In this document: one piece after another, positions 49,140 to 62,700 of the stretch | Layout: each line of letters begins with the position of its first letter | Numbering within the stretch: position 1 is the stretch's first letter | Assembly: GCA_013397455.1 (NCBI GenBank) | Contig: VYZB01000522.1 | Span: forward strand, 539,205-603,204 | Direction of reading: 5' to 3' | DNA from: Crotophaga sulcirostris | Lineage: Eukaryota > Chordata > Aves > Cuculiformes > Crotophagidae | DNA: 64,000 nucleotides | The notes under the pieces: generated by a model | What the model saw: the letters and a program-made list of their open reading frames with translations, nothing else | Database searches by the model: none | What the model was told of the DNA's origin: nothing | Translations under genes and position numbers: made by a program

Positions 49140-49686
49140 TGTTATAAATGACCGAGTCCCAAATAGGAAAATTTCTAATTTATTTGAATAAAGGCAAGCA
49201 AACAGCGCTGGGTGCACACAGCGCTGGGTGCACCGGGAGCCTTAGCTCTACCGCGGATGCACACGCATACAGTCCCGCTTTTAGTTTTTATTCTCTTCGC
49301 TAATGAATATTCATGACCGGTAGGTGTGTCCTCTCGTGTAGTCGGTTCTGGCGGGAAGCAGCGGTCTCGGTTCTGGCGGGAAGCAGCGGTCTCGGTTCTG
49401 GCGGGAAGCTCAGTTCTGGCGGGAAGCAACAGTCTTGGTTCTGGCGGGAACTAGACGGTTAGCAACAAAGTAGCAAAAGGGTCCGTTCTGGCGGGAACTA
49501 GCACTTAGCAGCAAGCACGGTTAGCAACAGAGTCGGTTCTGGCGAGAACTATTTACATGGCCTACGGCTATACAGGGAAACAAAAGCGTGGCTAACGACC
49601 TCACACACAGGGAGGGTCACACCCCCCACACTCTGCGGCCCCAGCACTATCCTTCACTGACACGAATCAAGTAAACATATCTCACA
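49140..49686 (-). mobile_element. Solo LTR 2, same family, inverted
   Basis: A 547-base copy of the same LTR on the minus strand, from TGTTATAAATG (complement of the LTR end) to ATCTCACA (complement of the start). It is flanked by its own 4-bp duplication atat (49136-49139 and 49687-49690). Differences from LTR 1 are that the upstream array has five units mostly 25 bases apart, the G12 run is replaced by six Cs (49622-49627, minus-strand G6), and the inverted CCAAT box is changed by one base. In addition, a 15-base block near the 3' side is duplicated (49203-49217, 49219-49233). The different target duplications show two separate integrations. Confidence 0.9.
49344..49450 (-). repeat. 25/18-bp tandem array in LTR 2
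   Basis: Five copies of ggttctggcgggaa (the minus-strand form of ttcccgccagaacc; the fourth has ag for gg) start at 49344, 49369, 49394, 49412 and 49437, so the steps are 25, 25, 18 and 25. The 25-base unit is the 18-base unit of LTR 1 plus about seven bases. The array has thus changed both in unit form and number between the two insertions or their source elements. Confidence 0.88.
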
Positions 49687-49690
49687 ATAT

Positions 49691-52600
49691 GAAAGTATAA
49701 TTTCCTTGAATGACTTTGCTAAAAGTCTTAGTTTTGAGGATTTTGCAGCTGAGGCAATATTCTGTGGGATTGGGTTTTTAATTTACAATACTGAAGAAAA
49801 AAAATATACTGATACTGCTTGAACAGCTGGCAACTCCAATATTATTCCTCTTTAAGAGGAACAATTGGTTGAACTTGTTTAATGTTGGCAAGAGAGTCAT
49901 GAATCCCAATAAGGCCATGAATACATTTATTATTAATTTTCTTCTCATTCATTTTTAATTTTCTGTCAGACAGAATCAAAGGCTGAATTGGTGACTTCAG
50001 TGTTTTCTACCTTGCTCTATTGGCTTCAGAAGTTCTTTAATAAGGCAATTATTTATTCTGGACATCACTGGGAAATCAAAGGTGAAGAAATCAGGGATAT
50101 CTAAACCCTGTAGTGCATTAATTCAAACAGCACTCACATTGTTGGATAGAGTTCATGTCTCTGGTTCTTTAATGTTGCCTGGTTTGGTACTTGTTTCATT
50201 TTAAAATTAGCTGGAATGGGTAGAATGGGGACTGAAAGGAAACCACAAAAGGATTTAGCTCATAGAAACCAGAATTACTGAAATCAGCAGGGGTTCTGGC
50301 TTCTGGATTGAGAGAAGGCTGGTGCATTGTACTGAGAGGAGGCAAGCAGAGGATCTCTGAGAAGGATTTAGTGTGTGCCCACAAGGTTTTCATTAGGAAG
50401 TTGTGATACAGCAGTGGCTATACATGCCTGTTCCCTCCTGAAAACAAGGAGCAGATTTGCCTTCTCCTCAGTTCTCTGATCTAAGGAATGGCGCTGCATT
50501 GAAGTCACTGTAAAAGCTTGCATACATTTTACTGCATCAGGCTTTCAAATTAAAACGTGAAGTAGTTGTCTGCCTCCAGGCCATAGTTAGTGTTTATATT
50601 TCTGGGTTTTTTTCAAGTGAATAGAACATGAGGAAAACATGGGGCTGGTAAAGAGATGTGGGTGAGGAGGAGTTACCTCTGCAAACACAGTCAGGAGGCA
50701 GAAAGGCTGGATTTGTTTGTGTTTAACAGCCCTCTTTTAGGCGGACAGACTTGTAGGTCTGGTGCATGGGTGAAACATTATGGATAGGATTGCACCCTGA
50801 GCAGGAGGCAGTGGCAGTGTTTATTCCTCTATAAACCCTTCTGTCATTCACACTGCTTTGCTATCAAGATGTTACTGCAGACTCTTGCTATTTTGGTTTT
50901 GCTCATTGCTCAAAATTTTGGCCTTCTCTGAAGTTGACAGAACGAGAACTGGAAAGGAGACAACTGATCAAACCTGACATTTGAAGGTTCAAGCCTTCAG
51001 TGTACTGAGCCCATAGTCTAAAGAAAACAGTTATGGAATCTTCTTGTCTGATATCCTGGATTCTTCCTGGAGACCTCCTTGACACTCAGCTGCCTTACTG
51101 CACCCTGATGTATCTGAAATGTGGTTTAATATTGCGCACAGAGCAGGTAAGACTTTGCTCTAAAGCCCTGTGTTGAGCAAAGCAACAAGAGGCTGTTGGA
51201 AAACATTCAGCCATGTGCTCCTGAGGACAAAAAGTCTCTGTTCCTCTCTGTCTAATCTTTCTGCTGATCTGAATGCTGTTCTAAGAAAAAGGAATATTGT
51301 ACAAGTTGCCATAAAGTTTTATGAACCAATTATTACAGATATAATTGTCCTAGGTTGTAGAGGTCTATAGATGTCTTATTTTCCATAGGCCAGTGCCCTT
51401 TTATGCTCCTCTTTTATAGTTAATGCAATGCCTCATTTAATAATTTAAAAATAATTTATTGGAGTTAAATTGCTTTTTTAGAAGGCATAATCTTATCGTT
51501 CTCATAAGAAACTCATTTTAATTTGTTTGCTGTGCTGTTCTCACATGAATTTAGGAATTTAATGGAGTGAAAATTGAAGGCTGATGGCATCAATGAAATT
51601 ATTAATTTGGTAACCGAAAGATTTATTTGGTTGATTTAGATGGAATTTTCAATACCCAATTATCTTTGGACTCTATTAAAGAATGAAGCCTCGCCAAATA
51701 ACAGTTCTCACTCAAAGTTCCCCAGGATGAATTGAAAAGGACATCTTCATTATTGCTATTGATGTTAATATGGAAATCACTTACTGTTAATAATCCTGAA
51801 GGACAGATAAGGGCTTATTTTTACCCTCAAGAAACTAGGTTCCGAACCCTAAAAATGTTATCTTAGTGAATGAATATTACCTGCAGATAGCAGACTTAGC
51901 CAGGCAGGGTATTTTAACAGTTTACTTTTATCTCTACTAAGTCACATTAGAACAATTTAGTAGAAGGAAAATTTCTTTCAGTCATGTAAATAAATTTGAT
52001 TTTTTTAATAAAGGTGGCAATATAAATGTACAAAAAGACTGTCTGCAAACCTAGATATGAGCACACAAAAATATTTATTTTCTATTATATTCCCTAAGTC
52101 TTTACTTCTAGAGTTTTGAAAAACCCTTCCATAAAAATCACCATTTCATAGATTCAGACTTTTAAGTCATTATTTTAATAGTACCCTTTGCCAATATAAA
52201 CATTTATATATTCAGCACATGTTGTTTCCTGAAGAGAAGCAAACACCAGTGTGACAGCATAGCCCAGTGAAAGGGTCATGGTCTTTCTTTGTTGTTTGAA
52301 GCTGTCCTAGCTGACACACGATAATCTGGAGAAGCATATTTCTCAGTAGTTCTACAGTTGATAAATGTAAATGCAGCAGAAGGAACTGCAAATGAAGCAT
52401 TAATTGCCTTAAAGTTGGTGTCAGATGTTCAAGAGAATCTTAGTGACTTTAGAAGTCAAATGTATTCTCACACAAGCTAAAAATATAGAGTATGAAACTA
52501 ATTGCACAACAACTAGAGACAGTCAAATCCTAATACCAAAACCCAGCACAGATTTTAGCGAACGTTGCCAATTCACTGACATATTATGTTGTGGTGGCAT

Positions 52601-53948
52601 CTGGAGGATAAACCTTGGGTATTAAAAGATTCTTCGACAGCATAAGAATGGAAACTTACTTTGCTCCCAGGTTTTTTTGAGTGAAAGTTAGACAGTTGGA
52701 GAAAGAAATAAATTCCATATAACAGTTGGGTTCTGGGAGTTCCAGAGGTGAATTAATTACGACTTCCACTTTTGATCCCGTTTTTGTAGCGTACACTCTT
52801 CTAGCTGGGTCCTATCAATGATATACATCAGCTATGTGATAGTCCGTATTCAGATTTGGTTTTGGAATGAGGAGATGAGAAATTTAATAACTCAAAATAG
52901 GCTTGAAAATAGTTAAATAACTCTTGCAAAAGGACATAAAAATTTAAAGACAAACACAATGAATCCAGGTCTCTGCATTGGCTCCAGATCTGGAAGTGTT
53001 CCAGCTAACAGGAAGGGATGCAGTGCCTGGTTACCCACCGAGCAGGTCTGGAGCCTTCAGTCTCAGCAGCTCTTTACTTCTTACTCTGTTGTAAAAAAAA
53101 AGGTTATCCTGTGATTCTGCTGCTCCCTCCAGGGCTCTTCTTTCCCCAAACCTCTTTTCATTCAGTGGAGGCCCTTTTCTGTTGCACTCAGGATTTGCCT
53201 TCAGTGCAAACCTGCAGTGTAGGTTGTCGTGAGAGAGTGACAGCTGTGCTCAGAAACTGCTTTGGTGATATATGCCTAGGTTGGGCCAGGTCCCACTGAT
53301 ACCAACATGCATTTTCCCATCAATATCAATGGGCTTTTACTCAAGCCTTACAGACAGACTAAAATGTGATCACACATGTGATTAGTACAGGGAGAGGTAA
53401 AGTCTACATTAAAATTAATCCACCTCTCCTCACAACAGCAGTAATGCTGACAAGGATGGTCAAAGTCAAAGTGTGTTTTGCTGAAGTGACATAAGAAAAT
53501 AATATATATATGTATTTAATTAAACTCAGCATTTTGCTGTTGAGTCCTGTCTCAGAGGGTAAGTCTGCATGAAAGCTGCTGGTCTTGTGGCAGCTCTCAG
53601 CTTTTACGGAATTTATAGGTTATAGCTCAATCCCTGATGTAGAGCCTCTGCCTTTCTGTGCTGTCTATAATTTGTACAGCTGGATATGGGTGATATTCGC
53701 TGGCCAGGAGACATTTGGAGCAGAACTAGCACCAAGACTGAAACACTTTTTATTCCAACAGATAATATCTCTCAGATCAAAGGGGGCATCATTTCTGCAG
53801 TAAGGAGAAGAATAGGTATGATGTAGGCATTTCACAATTTTGTACGATTTTCATTTTTGTGATTTTGTCTGATTATATAGATGTTAAAAGTTAACTAGCC
53901 TGTAATGTAGTACGGAAAGTACCTTCTCCTTTGTGGTTATGGTTTAAT
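49691..53948. other. Gene-free AT-rich stretch
   Basis: No named repeat or exon. The part near 51.42-51.72 kb has several TAATT/ATTAAT cores and reads like conserved non-coding DNA, but that cannot be shown from one sequence. Open frames are under 94 codons. Confidence 0.55.
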
Positions 53949-53953
53949 GGTCA

Positions 53954-54381
53954 TGATAAAAGGGGTCCTTTGTTCCACCGAACACATCAGTACTTTTGAA
54001 CAAAGGAGACTAATTCTGGCCGGTGTTGCAACCTGGACTGAATCTATAGGGCTTAGGACGTCTGTGCAAGAGGGAAAGGTAAAAAGTTCAACCTGAGGAA
54101 AACTGTTTCTTCATCCCAAAGACCCCGAACGACCACCATCAGGAAGCACTGCGCAAACTCAAAGAGGAGGGAACTTATGCTAATATTTTTTCTGAACTGA
54201 TTAGCGTAACTCGGCCTATTCTTGGAAGTCTATTGAATATGTATGTCTTTTGGCTATAAATATTGATTAGTCCTTTGTTTTGGGGCGCAGGACTTTTGGA
54301 GCTATCCACCCTGTCACCCGCCGGCGAAATCAATACATACCTATTCTATAACTTTTGTGAGTTACAGAGTTTGTTTCCGCA
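53954..54381 (+). mobile_element. Probable ERVL-type solo LTR
   Basis: The block starts tgataaaaggggtccttt and holds gaggagggaacttatgc, a TATA box (tataaat, 54255-54261), 'gcaggacttttggagc', 'caccctgtcaccc', and an end reading 'ataacttttgtgagttacag' then tttccgca. This order matches avian ERVL LTRs as I recall them. The usual AATAAA appears as AATCAA near 54328, a changed poly-A signal. Five-base flanks are ggtca (53949-53953) and gatca (54382-54386), one mismatch apart, fitting the 5-bp duplication of ERVL. An alternative start further left, near 53901 or 53933, is possible. Confidence 0.55.
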
Positions 54382-57300
54382 GATCAGGTGCTACCTATGG
54401 TATGTCTGACCTTTGTGTGAAAGCCTTCAGCTTCTACCACTCTGTCAAGTGTGACTGGGAGAAACATGCCCATGGATTGATGAGTGAAATTAAAGTAAAA
54501 CAAAATCTACATTTTAGTAATACAATAGTTGGGAGAGGAATTCACATAATATTCTCCTCCCTAAATACCATGTGAATTTTTGATTAATTCTCTAACTCTT
54601 CTGTGATTGTTTAAGCTGTTCAGGGATGAGTAGGAGGGGCACAATTCCCCTCCTTTTTCCTTTCTCTAGCCCTCAGTAATTTCAATCAATTTACAAATCT
54701 TTTGCACCATAGTTGAAAAACTGCCTCCATTCTGTCATCAACAGAACATCACTTGTAATTATTTTTTACCACTTTATACTATGTATAATAAATAAAAATG
54801 CCTAAAACTATATCCCAAACCAAAAATCAGGCTCAATTCAATTAATTATCAACCACAGACGTTGATTCCTGCTTCTCAAAGAGCTATGATACAGGAATAA
54901 GTAGCTCATTTAACCTCAAAGAAATAATTAGCCAACATTAGAGGACAAGAAAAAGAAGTTAAAATGCCACAGCAGTATATTATCACCTATTTTCTAAGTA
55001 AAACATCATCACATGGAAGGGAGGGCTGTAGGATGCTGTCTTGCCACGTTTTTTAACATAATGGAGTGCTAAGGTACAAGCAGAAGCAGAAAAGCTCCTC
55101 GGTTCCATTAACTGGCTGAGGAGCAACAGGCTCGTCCAAACACTTCCCAATTCTGTCTTTAAGGGCTGATGCACATTTGTAAACCTGAGCCCCAGTGTCC
55201 TGCCAGCAGTGTACATGTGTCACACAGCAAGAAACAGATACAACAACAACCATCCAAGCACTATAAAATTAATTCTGTAATCCTATGTATGACTGATATT
55301 TTTGGTAGAAATTATTAAAAGTATTTAGGTTGGAATTTGTTCCCATTAGTTCAGGAACTTTGAAGCAAATAGCAACTAACTTATTTATCCAGACCCTGTC
55401 TCAACGTGACTCTGACAGCCACTGCACTGCACTACGGAAGCTACAGTACAGGGAGCACTTTTATTTATCTTGACCTTAAAATTTCATCAATATGGCTACT
55501 AATAATTACACTTGACTTAAAACTATGCAGTAAGTAATCTCATCAGCTAGGAGAACTTTTGAATCCTCTCAGTCTTGCTAGTAATTAGATGTCCTTAAAG
55601 TCATGTTTTTAAACACCTAGCAGAACAGTATGATTAAAAGAGCAAAATGCACAAAAATTAGGGGCAAAGCTTGTTCAGGTGCTACAGGTGAAAATGTTGT
55701 CTCTAGTATCAAAGCAAGAATTTTTCTTAAATTTCCGTGGAAATCAGACCAGCAGGCAGTTATTTTTGCTGTAAAGAATGTATTAAAAGATTTTACTGTT
55801 GACTCTTGACAAGTTAAAAAGAATGTTTGTTGCCTCAAACATCAGTTTTGGAAGAGTTTGAAAATGATCTGGAGGTCGTAAGCCTGCTCCTTGCAGGGCT
55901 GGGAGCTCACAGGTTATAGCCTTAGGGTTTACCCGAGGAACCAGGAAAGGAGAGCCCGGCCTCTGTGCCAGGTTCAGACAAGCAAGATGCTTTGGAGTCA
56001 CGGTGAAAATAATAACAAAAGTGCTGACAGACCTCAGCTACAGTATCGTGAACTTTGATGCTGTAAACCTACCAGGATTAAGTGGAGGTGTGTGGGTAAT
56101 AAAGCCTCTAAAGAAACAAATTGTCTATGAATACATAATTATGGCTTTCTCAAGGATTTTAAGCTCTGTCGCTATTTCGCTCAAGCAGCTGAAGGACCAT
56201 TGGCAGGATATTGTCAGTGTTTAAAGCTTCAAAATCTTTCAAACAACAACAGCCTGAGGCTTTTTTTGTAGTACATATTGCTTTTACTATTCAGTGAATA
56301 TCACTTTTACATGATGCAAACCATGTCAGAAATGAAAAGGAACAAATACTGAGAGGAACAATAGCCTTGAACAGAGCTGCCATCCTATGGACTTGGTTTG
56401 AGCCTGCTGGTGCTTGCGGAGCTGGTTCATTCTTGAGAAGTGTTTTAAGACAGGTGAGATGTTACATCTGCCACATCTGCTATGGAGGACGGTGTAAAGG
56501 GGAAAGAAGAGCATGAGGGGTTTTTTTCCAATCTAAACCCATTAGCGTTTGGCATCAGCCTTGCAAAGTTTAACTGGTGTTGAGTGCACCTGTTTGTCCA
56601 CACAAAACCCTGCATTCCCAAACACAAATTGACCGAGCGTGGCATTCACACAAGCAGTGGAAGCGTGAAGTGAGGCTTGCAAGTGTGAAATAGATGCTGC
56701 AAGCAGTTGCAGGGCTTTGCATGTGCAATTAAAAGGAGACTGATAATATATGCCACAATACAGCAACCTTTATTACGTTATATGTACTGTACAATCAGGT
56801 TCACACTCGATGCTGCTCGCCTGTCAGGGACCAGATTTTTCACCTATTTAGGCATGTAACACAGTATGAATGCCTGGTGAGTTTTACAGAAGCACTCAAG
56901 TATTTTTAATACCTAACACACTGTCTAGCTTTAGGTACCTAAATATCTTGGCAGCTCTGAACTTAGGTCAGCTCGTGTATAAAGGAACTTCAGTAGCTAA
57001 CCTTACCTTAAGGCCTTTGCCATTTTTCCTTCAGTGTGACTGTCAGATGTAACATTTTCATTAGCTCCTCGACAAAGGGGCTATTCTGATAACAAAAGCA
57101 TGGGCAAATGTTGCTGCTACTTGAGAAGGGCATGTATTTCACAAGTGGCCAGTGTTGGTTGCCTTTTTGTTGCTGCTGATTGTTCTTTAGGGCATGCTTG
57201 TAAAATGGCAGAGTGTTAGTGTGGTGTTTATTTTGATCTTCTGTATGAGAGAGGGGGAAGGGGTAAAGGGCGAATCCATAGTCCTCTTGCTAGTTCCAAA

Positions 57301-57485
57301 AATAAATGGCTGCATTCATCAAAACAGCTGGGTAGGAAGGAATGTTCCTAAGATATTGCATGCTTCTAAACACAGCCTTGTCATGAATTAAGACTAATGC
57401 TAAGTATTGGTAGCTTTGATTCAAACATTTAACACCACTTTACTCACTCTGTACCCCTTTGGGGTATCGCTTTAATACTACTACC

Positions 57486-57509
57486 GCTGCTATAACTGCT
57501 GCTATAACT
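57486..57509. repeat. 12-bp tandem duplication
   Basis: gctgctataact occurs twice in direct succession (57486-57497, 57498-57509). Confidence 0.95.
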
Positions 57510-59690
57510 AGTGCTTACTGGGAGATTGTCTTTCTGGGGATAGTATTTCAGAGGCCATAAATCAGCATCTCAATCAGCAGAACTTACATGCCGTTCATAT
57601 TGAGGAATCTTCAGGAGTTCACCCTGGGAGGCAGTGTTTGAGTGCCAGTACTATTAACAGTTATCACCACTCTTTGTCTTCCCTGCTGTGCCAGTTTGGT
57701 GTTTTTTGAAGAGAAGGAGAGACAGTGCATGGAGTTACACTTGTCTGCTACAGGATCCTTCCAGTTTCTGTGGATTTGGATACTGGAATTCATCAGAGGA
57801 AGGATATTGATATTGGATGGATCCAGCGTGATACAAAAGTTCAAGATACTGCAAATATCATTTGGGGGTTTTCATATCCATTTTGCACATGGCTGAACAG
57901 CTTGAGTGGCTGATGCTCAGGGCATCTTCCATAGCATTTGTTGTCTAACATATGTATGAGCAAAACCCTCCCGTAACTCCATATGCCCAGATAAAATGCA
58001 TGTTGGCTGTGTCCATGAAGAGAAGAGCCTTGTTTTCCTTGAAAATCCAAACAATGGATTAAAAAGATGGTTTCTTACTGCTATAATTTCAAGCATCCAG
58101 TTATTTAAGAGAATAGCAATATTTTGTTTCTTTCTTTTGTTATGTTTCTCTTCTTGTCTCAGAAGTTAATTTTTAGTTCAGGCAAAGCCAAAGACAAAGC
58201 AAAATAGATGTACTGAAACATATGAGCACCGGGAATGTGATTTCCTTGGCAATGATAATCCTGTCACAGCTGTCAAAATTTACTGCTTTATCCATATGAC
58301 ATTTTAACAGGATGGGAACACCATGTTAGAATAAGCAACTATAAAGGACTTGGTCCAAAATGACAACAGCAGGCTCTCCCAGGCAATATATTGTTTACAA
58401 ATTTCAGAGAAATTGCTTTACCAATATTACATTTCATTTTGATGCTCCAAAGCTTAACCATAACTCTTCTCTTTTATTATGACAAAGTTAAAACAGGCAG
58501 CTAAAAATGTTAATTTAATTTCCGCAGGGATCCAGAGGAAAAGATAACTGTGAAATTATTATGCCAAGAAGTACACAGTATAGGAAATGGAATTCCTTAG
58601 GCTTCCTGAAGAGTTTTGGGGTTTATCTGCTTGTTGCTGAGAGAGAAATTAGAAACAAATTATAATATTTGGTCCAGTTTGCCTTAGCTAAAAGAAAGGG
58701 AAATTCTGGAACTTCTGTATGTGTAGGTAAGATTAGTGATGCCTGTAACAGCTCACCCCCCGCAAAGCAGGTTTGCAGTTCATATTGCAGTCATGTTGCA
58801 ATTCTGGCCCTGAATGTTAAACATTCCAGGCATGGTAAAACTTCTCCTTTAATGGTGCTGCAAATGGAGGCTCAGTGATACAGGTAAGGACAGAGGTAGT
58901 CACCTCTTCAGCCTCCGTATCACTTTATAAAATCGATTTTTCCTTCCTGAAGTTTCTAGACATGCTAATTTAGTAACTGAGATTGGATAGGACTTCCTTG
59001 GTAATTCCATTCCCTGGCAGCTCTGTAAACTTAATGGTTGTGTTCTGTGTTCTGTACAAAATTGTTGATAACATCCAGGTGTAGATGTCCCCTATGATCC
59101 AGTTTATACTTGAATGGAGTTTTAAATATATAGCAGCCAAGCAGCTTTCTGACAGGTACAGAGGAAACCAATTACTGTCTCTTCACCATCACTGCCCACT
59201 TTCCTTCTGAATGATACATTATTTGTTGTGTTCCCCAGGAAGGACTTTGTTCAGTGAGGAGCCTTTTTAATGCATGGATTAAATATGACACAGAATTATA
59301 ATATAATCATCAGAAGAGCTTCTTCAGGCTACAAATGACCGCACTGTTTTGAAGGTAAACCAAAAGTCCTGCTCGTGTACTTGTCACTTTAGCATGCTTT
59401 ATCAAGAAAATTTCACTGGGGTCATTGCCAAGCTACCAGAAAGACTTTATATTGGGATATCTTTGTAATTCGTTCACATTAAACTCTGTTCACCTTCAAA
59501 GGACACCTCCTTGCACAGCTCTCATAACAAAACAAATTGTGAGTCTGTATGTTAAAGCATAGGGAAAAAAAGAAAGACATACTTTTAACAACATGGTAGA
59601 GGATATAAAAACTAAATAGAACAGATTTTAATATCTTAAATTCTTGCATCAACTATGTAACTGGTTTAGTCCTCTAATTGCAGATGTGGT

Positions 59691-59723
59691 CAGTTAAACT
59701 AAGCAGCCTCAGTTAAACTAAGC
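59691..59723. repeat. 19-bp-period short tandem duplication
   Basis: cagttaaactaagc occurs at 59691-59704 and 59710-59723, separated by five bases. Confidence 0.95.
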
Positions 59724-62700
59724 GATGTCTCAGGTGAACTCTTTGTCCTACTGAGTTTTAATGCCAATTTCAACGTAACAAAAGTAGTTTTAAAAGATTC
59801 CAGCAAATAATAATTCAGAAAGTCCTGCTGACAGGGACAGGATGTACCTATATCCATCGCAATCGTGCTGCTCTTTCCAGGAGTCCCTAACACTGGAAAC
59901 ATCCAAGGCTTAAGAGACTTGTAGCTCCTGTCCCATGTGGTGTCTGAAGCCTTGGTATAACTGAGGCATGACAGTGACATGATGATTGAAGGAATGGCTG
60001 TTCAGGTGTCCAGTACCTCATGATAATCCTGCAGAGCTTTGATAAAAATGCCTTGTGTTTTTTCTTGTCCTTCAATACCTGATCTACATTGTAATTATTT
60101 CCAAGGAGTTTTCTGTCTGTGTTGTATTTCTCCTCACAGATGCAGTAAAGGTGCGATGCAAGGCTATTCTGGCATTAATCAATATATCTGAGTGCACATT
60201 TTAAAAAAACCCTCACACTATGCCTCAGTTTTCTAACATGTTTCTAACATTACCTGCCCAGTGCTAATGAATGCAGTGCTAGTTACATCACAGTGTTCAA
60301 TCTTTCTTTAAAAGTGTCTGCTTGATGCTGTATTTTTCAACATTGATTTTAAAATACTAGCTCATGCTGTTAGTGTTCATTTCTACTTCACACGTCATTA
60401 ATATGAAGAAGACATGATGTAATATTTGAAAAAAATGTTTGAAAATGAGAAATGACTGAACAACAAAGTAAATTATTATAGCACTATTAAAAATCAGCTT
60501 CCTTTAAAATAGGTACAAAGCACAGATGTTTCAGTTAATCAAGTGAGCCTTATTATATTGTTAGAATACCTCCAGAACTGCAGCTTAGCTTGTTCTGTTG
60601 TAAGAAACAGGAGATATTATAAAGTTATACCTTGACAAAAAGTATTTGTTACCTGTACCTTGAAGAGGTGAGAACAAAATGGGAGGGAACCAGTGACAAT
60701 ACAGTATTCCAGGATAACCTTATTGCACACCTGAATGCAGGAAATGTAGACAACGTGGAAACCAAATCCGAATTGTTCAGGAATATGGCATCTAATAAAA
60801 TACTCCTGACTTTTACTTCCTGCTCTGATGGAAAATCCATTTGTAACAGACTCAGAAGCCTTTCATTTAACATGCCATTGTGTATTTGGTTACCCTGACT
60901 GATATTTTTGCAGCAGCAAAATTACTTTAAACTCCAGCAGGATTTCATTCTGGGTTAATACTGCATGAACCAGGCCCTTGATTGTGGGATAGGCATAACC
61001 ACAAAGTAGCACACGGCAGAGACCCTTAGGCTGTGCATGGAAATCTCATTCATTTTAGTGATTGCAAAGCTGGAAGCTTGCTAGTTGTGTACAAAAGGAT
61101 TAGTACATAAGTTGATAATGTTTATGATTTTATATAAAGCAATATATAGCAATTTTTTATGATAACGATGTAACATTAGGGAAGAGAAGCAAATGCAATT
61201 GTATTCTGCTTAGTGTTTGTGATGCATTCAGGCACTCCTGTGTTGTGAAAAATGGTGGTGGTTTGTATGTCTAAGGAGCAAATGAAGCTTCCTTCTGTCT
61301 CCAGGATAGCTGCAGGGTACTCTGTGCCCTCTTCTCCTATCACATCCTGCCAAGCAGTGTTGGAGGAGATGGGTGGTCTGCCATTTAGGATGCTCTTTCA
61401 TTTGTGTTTTCAGAGACACAATGTGGTTATATCTTCTCTCTTTAGCATACACTTAAGAGATCAAGGAGATACAAGAAGAGATGGAAGAGAGAGATGCAGG
61501 AAAAAAATCTCAGAGGGATTCTCCCGATGCCATTATAAAGAGCCTAATTGCCTCTGGGCATAGTCAGAAGGTCCAGAGTTGCTAAACTGTATAAATTTTC
61601 CCCTAAGACTTGTGATTATCCTCAGCAAATATAGAGCTCAAGTGGCTGCTAGACCATCCGCGATGACAGCAAGCATTAAGGGCAGAGATTCCTTAATGAC
61701 TGGAATCCCCAATTACTGAATTTTTTACATTCTGTTCTGAATATTTCTGAATGCTCTTTGTAACAGGTAATTAATTAAGTTCATCCTGAGAACTGAAAAC
61801 CAGGAGCACTGTGATGCAGTAATCACAATCAAAAATATTATGGTTAGGACTAAAATGTTTATGTACGGGTTGCTGGTGCCACATGAATTGAAATGGTTTG
61901 ATATCTTGGTGTTTACACCACATTAGGTGGTGGACTCTACTCTTGAGATATCCTGTCTTTTCCATGAAGGTCTCTTCCTTTCCCTTCTGAGCACTAGACC
62001 TGTGTGGGAATGGTGCTCACTGTGCACCAACCTTGAGCATGTCCCATCACCCCTATACAAGATTCCCCAGCTTTAGGGGAATGATACGGACAGCAATGTT
62101 TTGAGAAGAAACTATAAAATAACGTTTCCTTGTTTTGCCTGCATCTTAGTGAACCTTATTTGTTAGTCCACATCTGAATAAACGTGAGGTGATAATGATC
62201 TGCTGTGAAGTGCTTTGAAATCTACAGAGGAAAAGGATTTATAAGAGGCATTATCGCAGCTGTTTCATCTTCACTTCTAAATAAAGGAGGATTTTGGTGG
62301 TGTTGGTCTGAGCAAGTGTTTATACTTGAACTGATTGTGTATTTAGTGGTTATGCTAGATAGAATGTGGTTATTTCTTCATTTGTGTTATGTTGCTCAGT
62401 GACTATGACTGGGTCAAATGGCCTTTCCAGAAGGACAAGGAGAGGTTTAATACGCTGTTGGCAACTGATGATAGTCAAGGCAGAGAGGATTCCAGAGACT
62501 GCAGTGGCAGACAGGCACGAGGATGTGAGGAGAGGGTCACAATAAGGGTTTGTGGTCACGCAGGGAGACTGGGGGGGAGCAGACAGCAGGCATCCAGGGC
62601 ACAGAAAAAACAGAAATAAAAACTTCAAGAGGGTTAAAATGGGTGGGTTGGAGTTCCCACAACTAGCAATTTGCAAGTCATTGATTCATCTAAAAGTCAG

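Noticed and set aside
47994..49686. One provirus bounded by two LTRs
   Set aside because: The LTRs are in opposite orientation, each with its own target duplication, and the DNA between is CR1 and ordinary sequence, not gag/pol/env.
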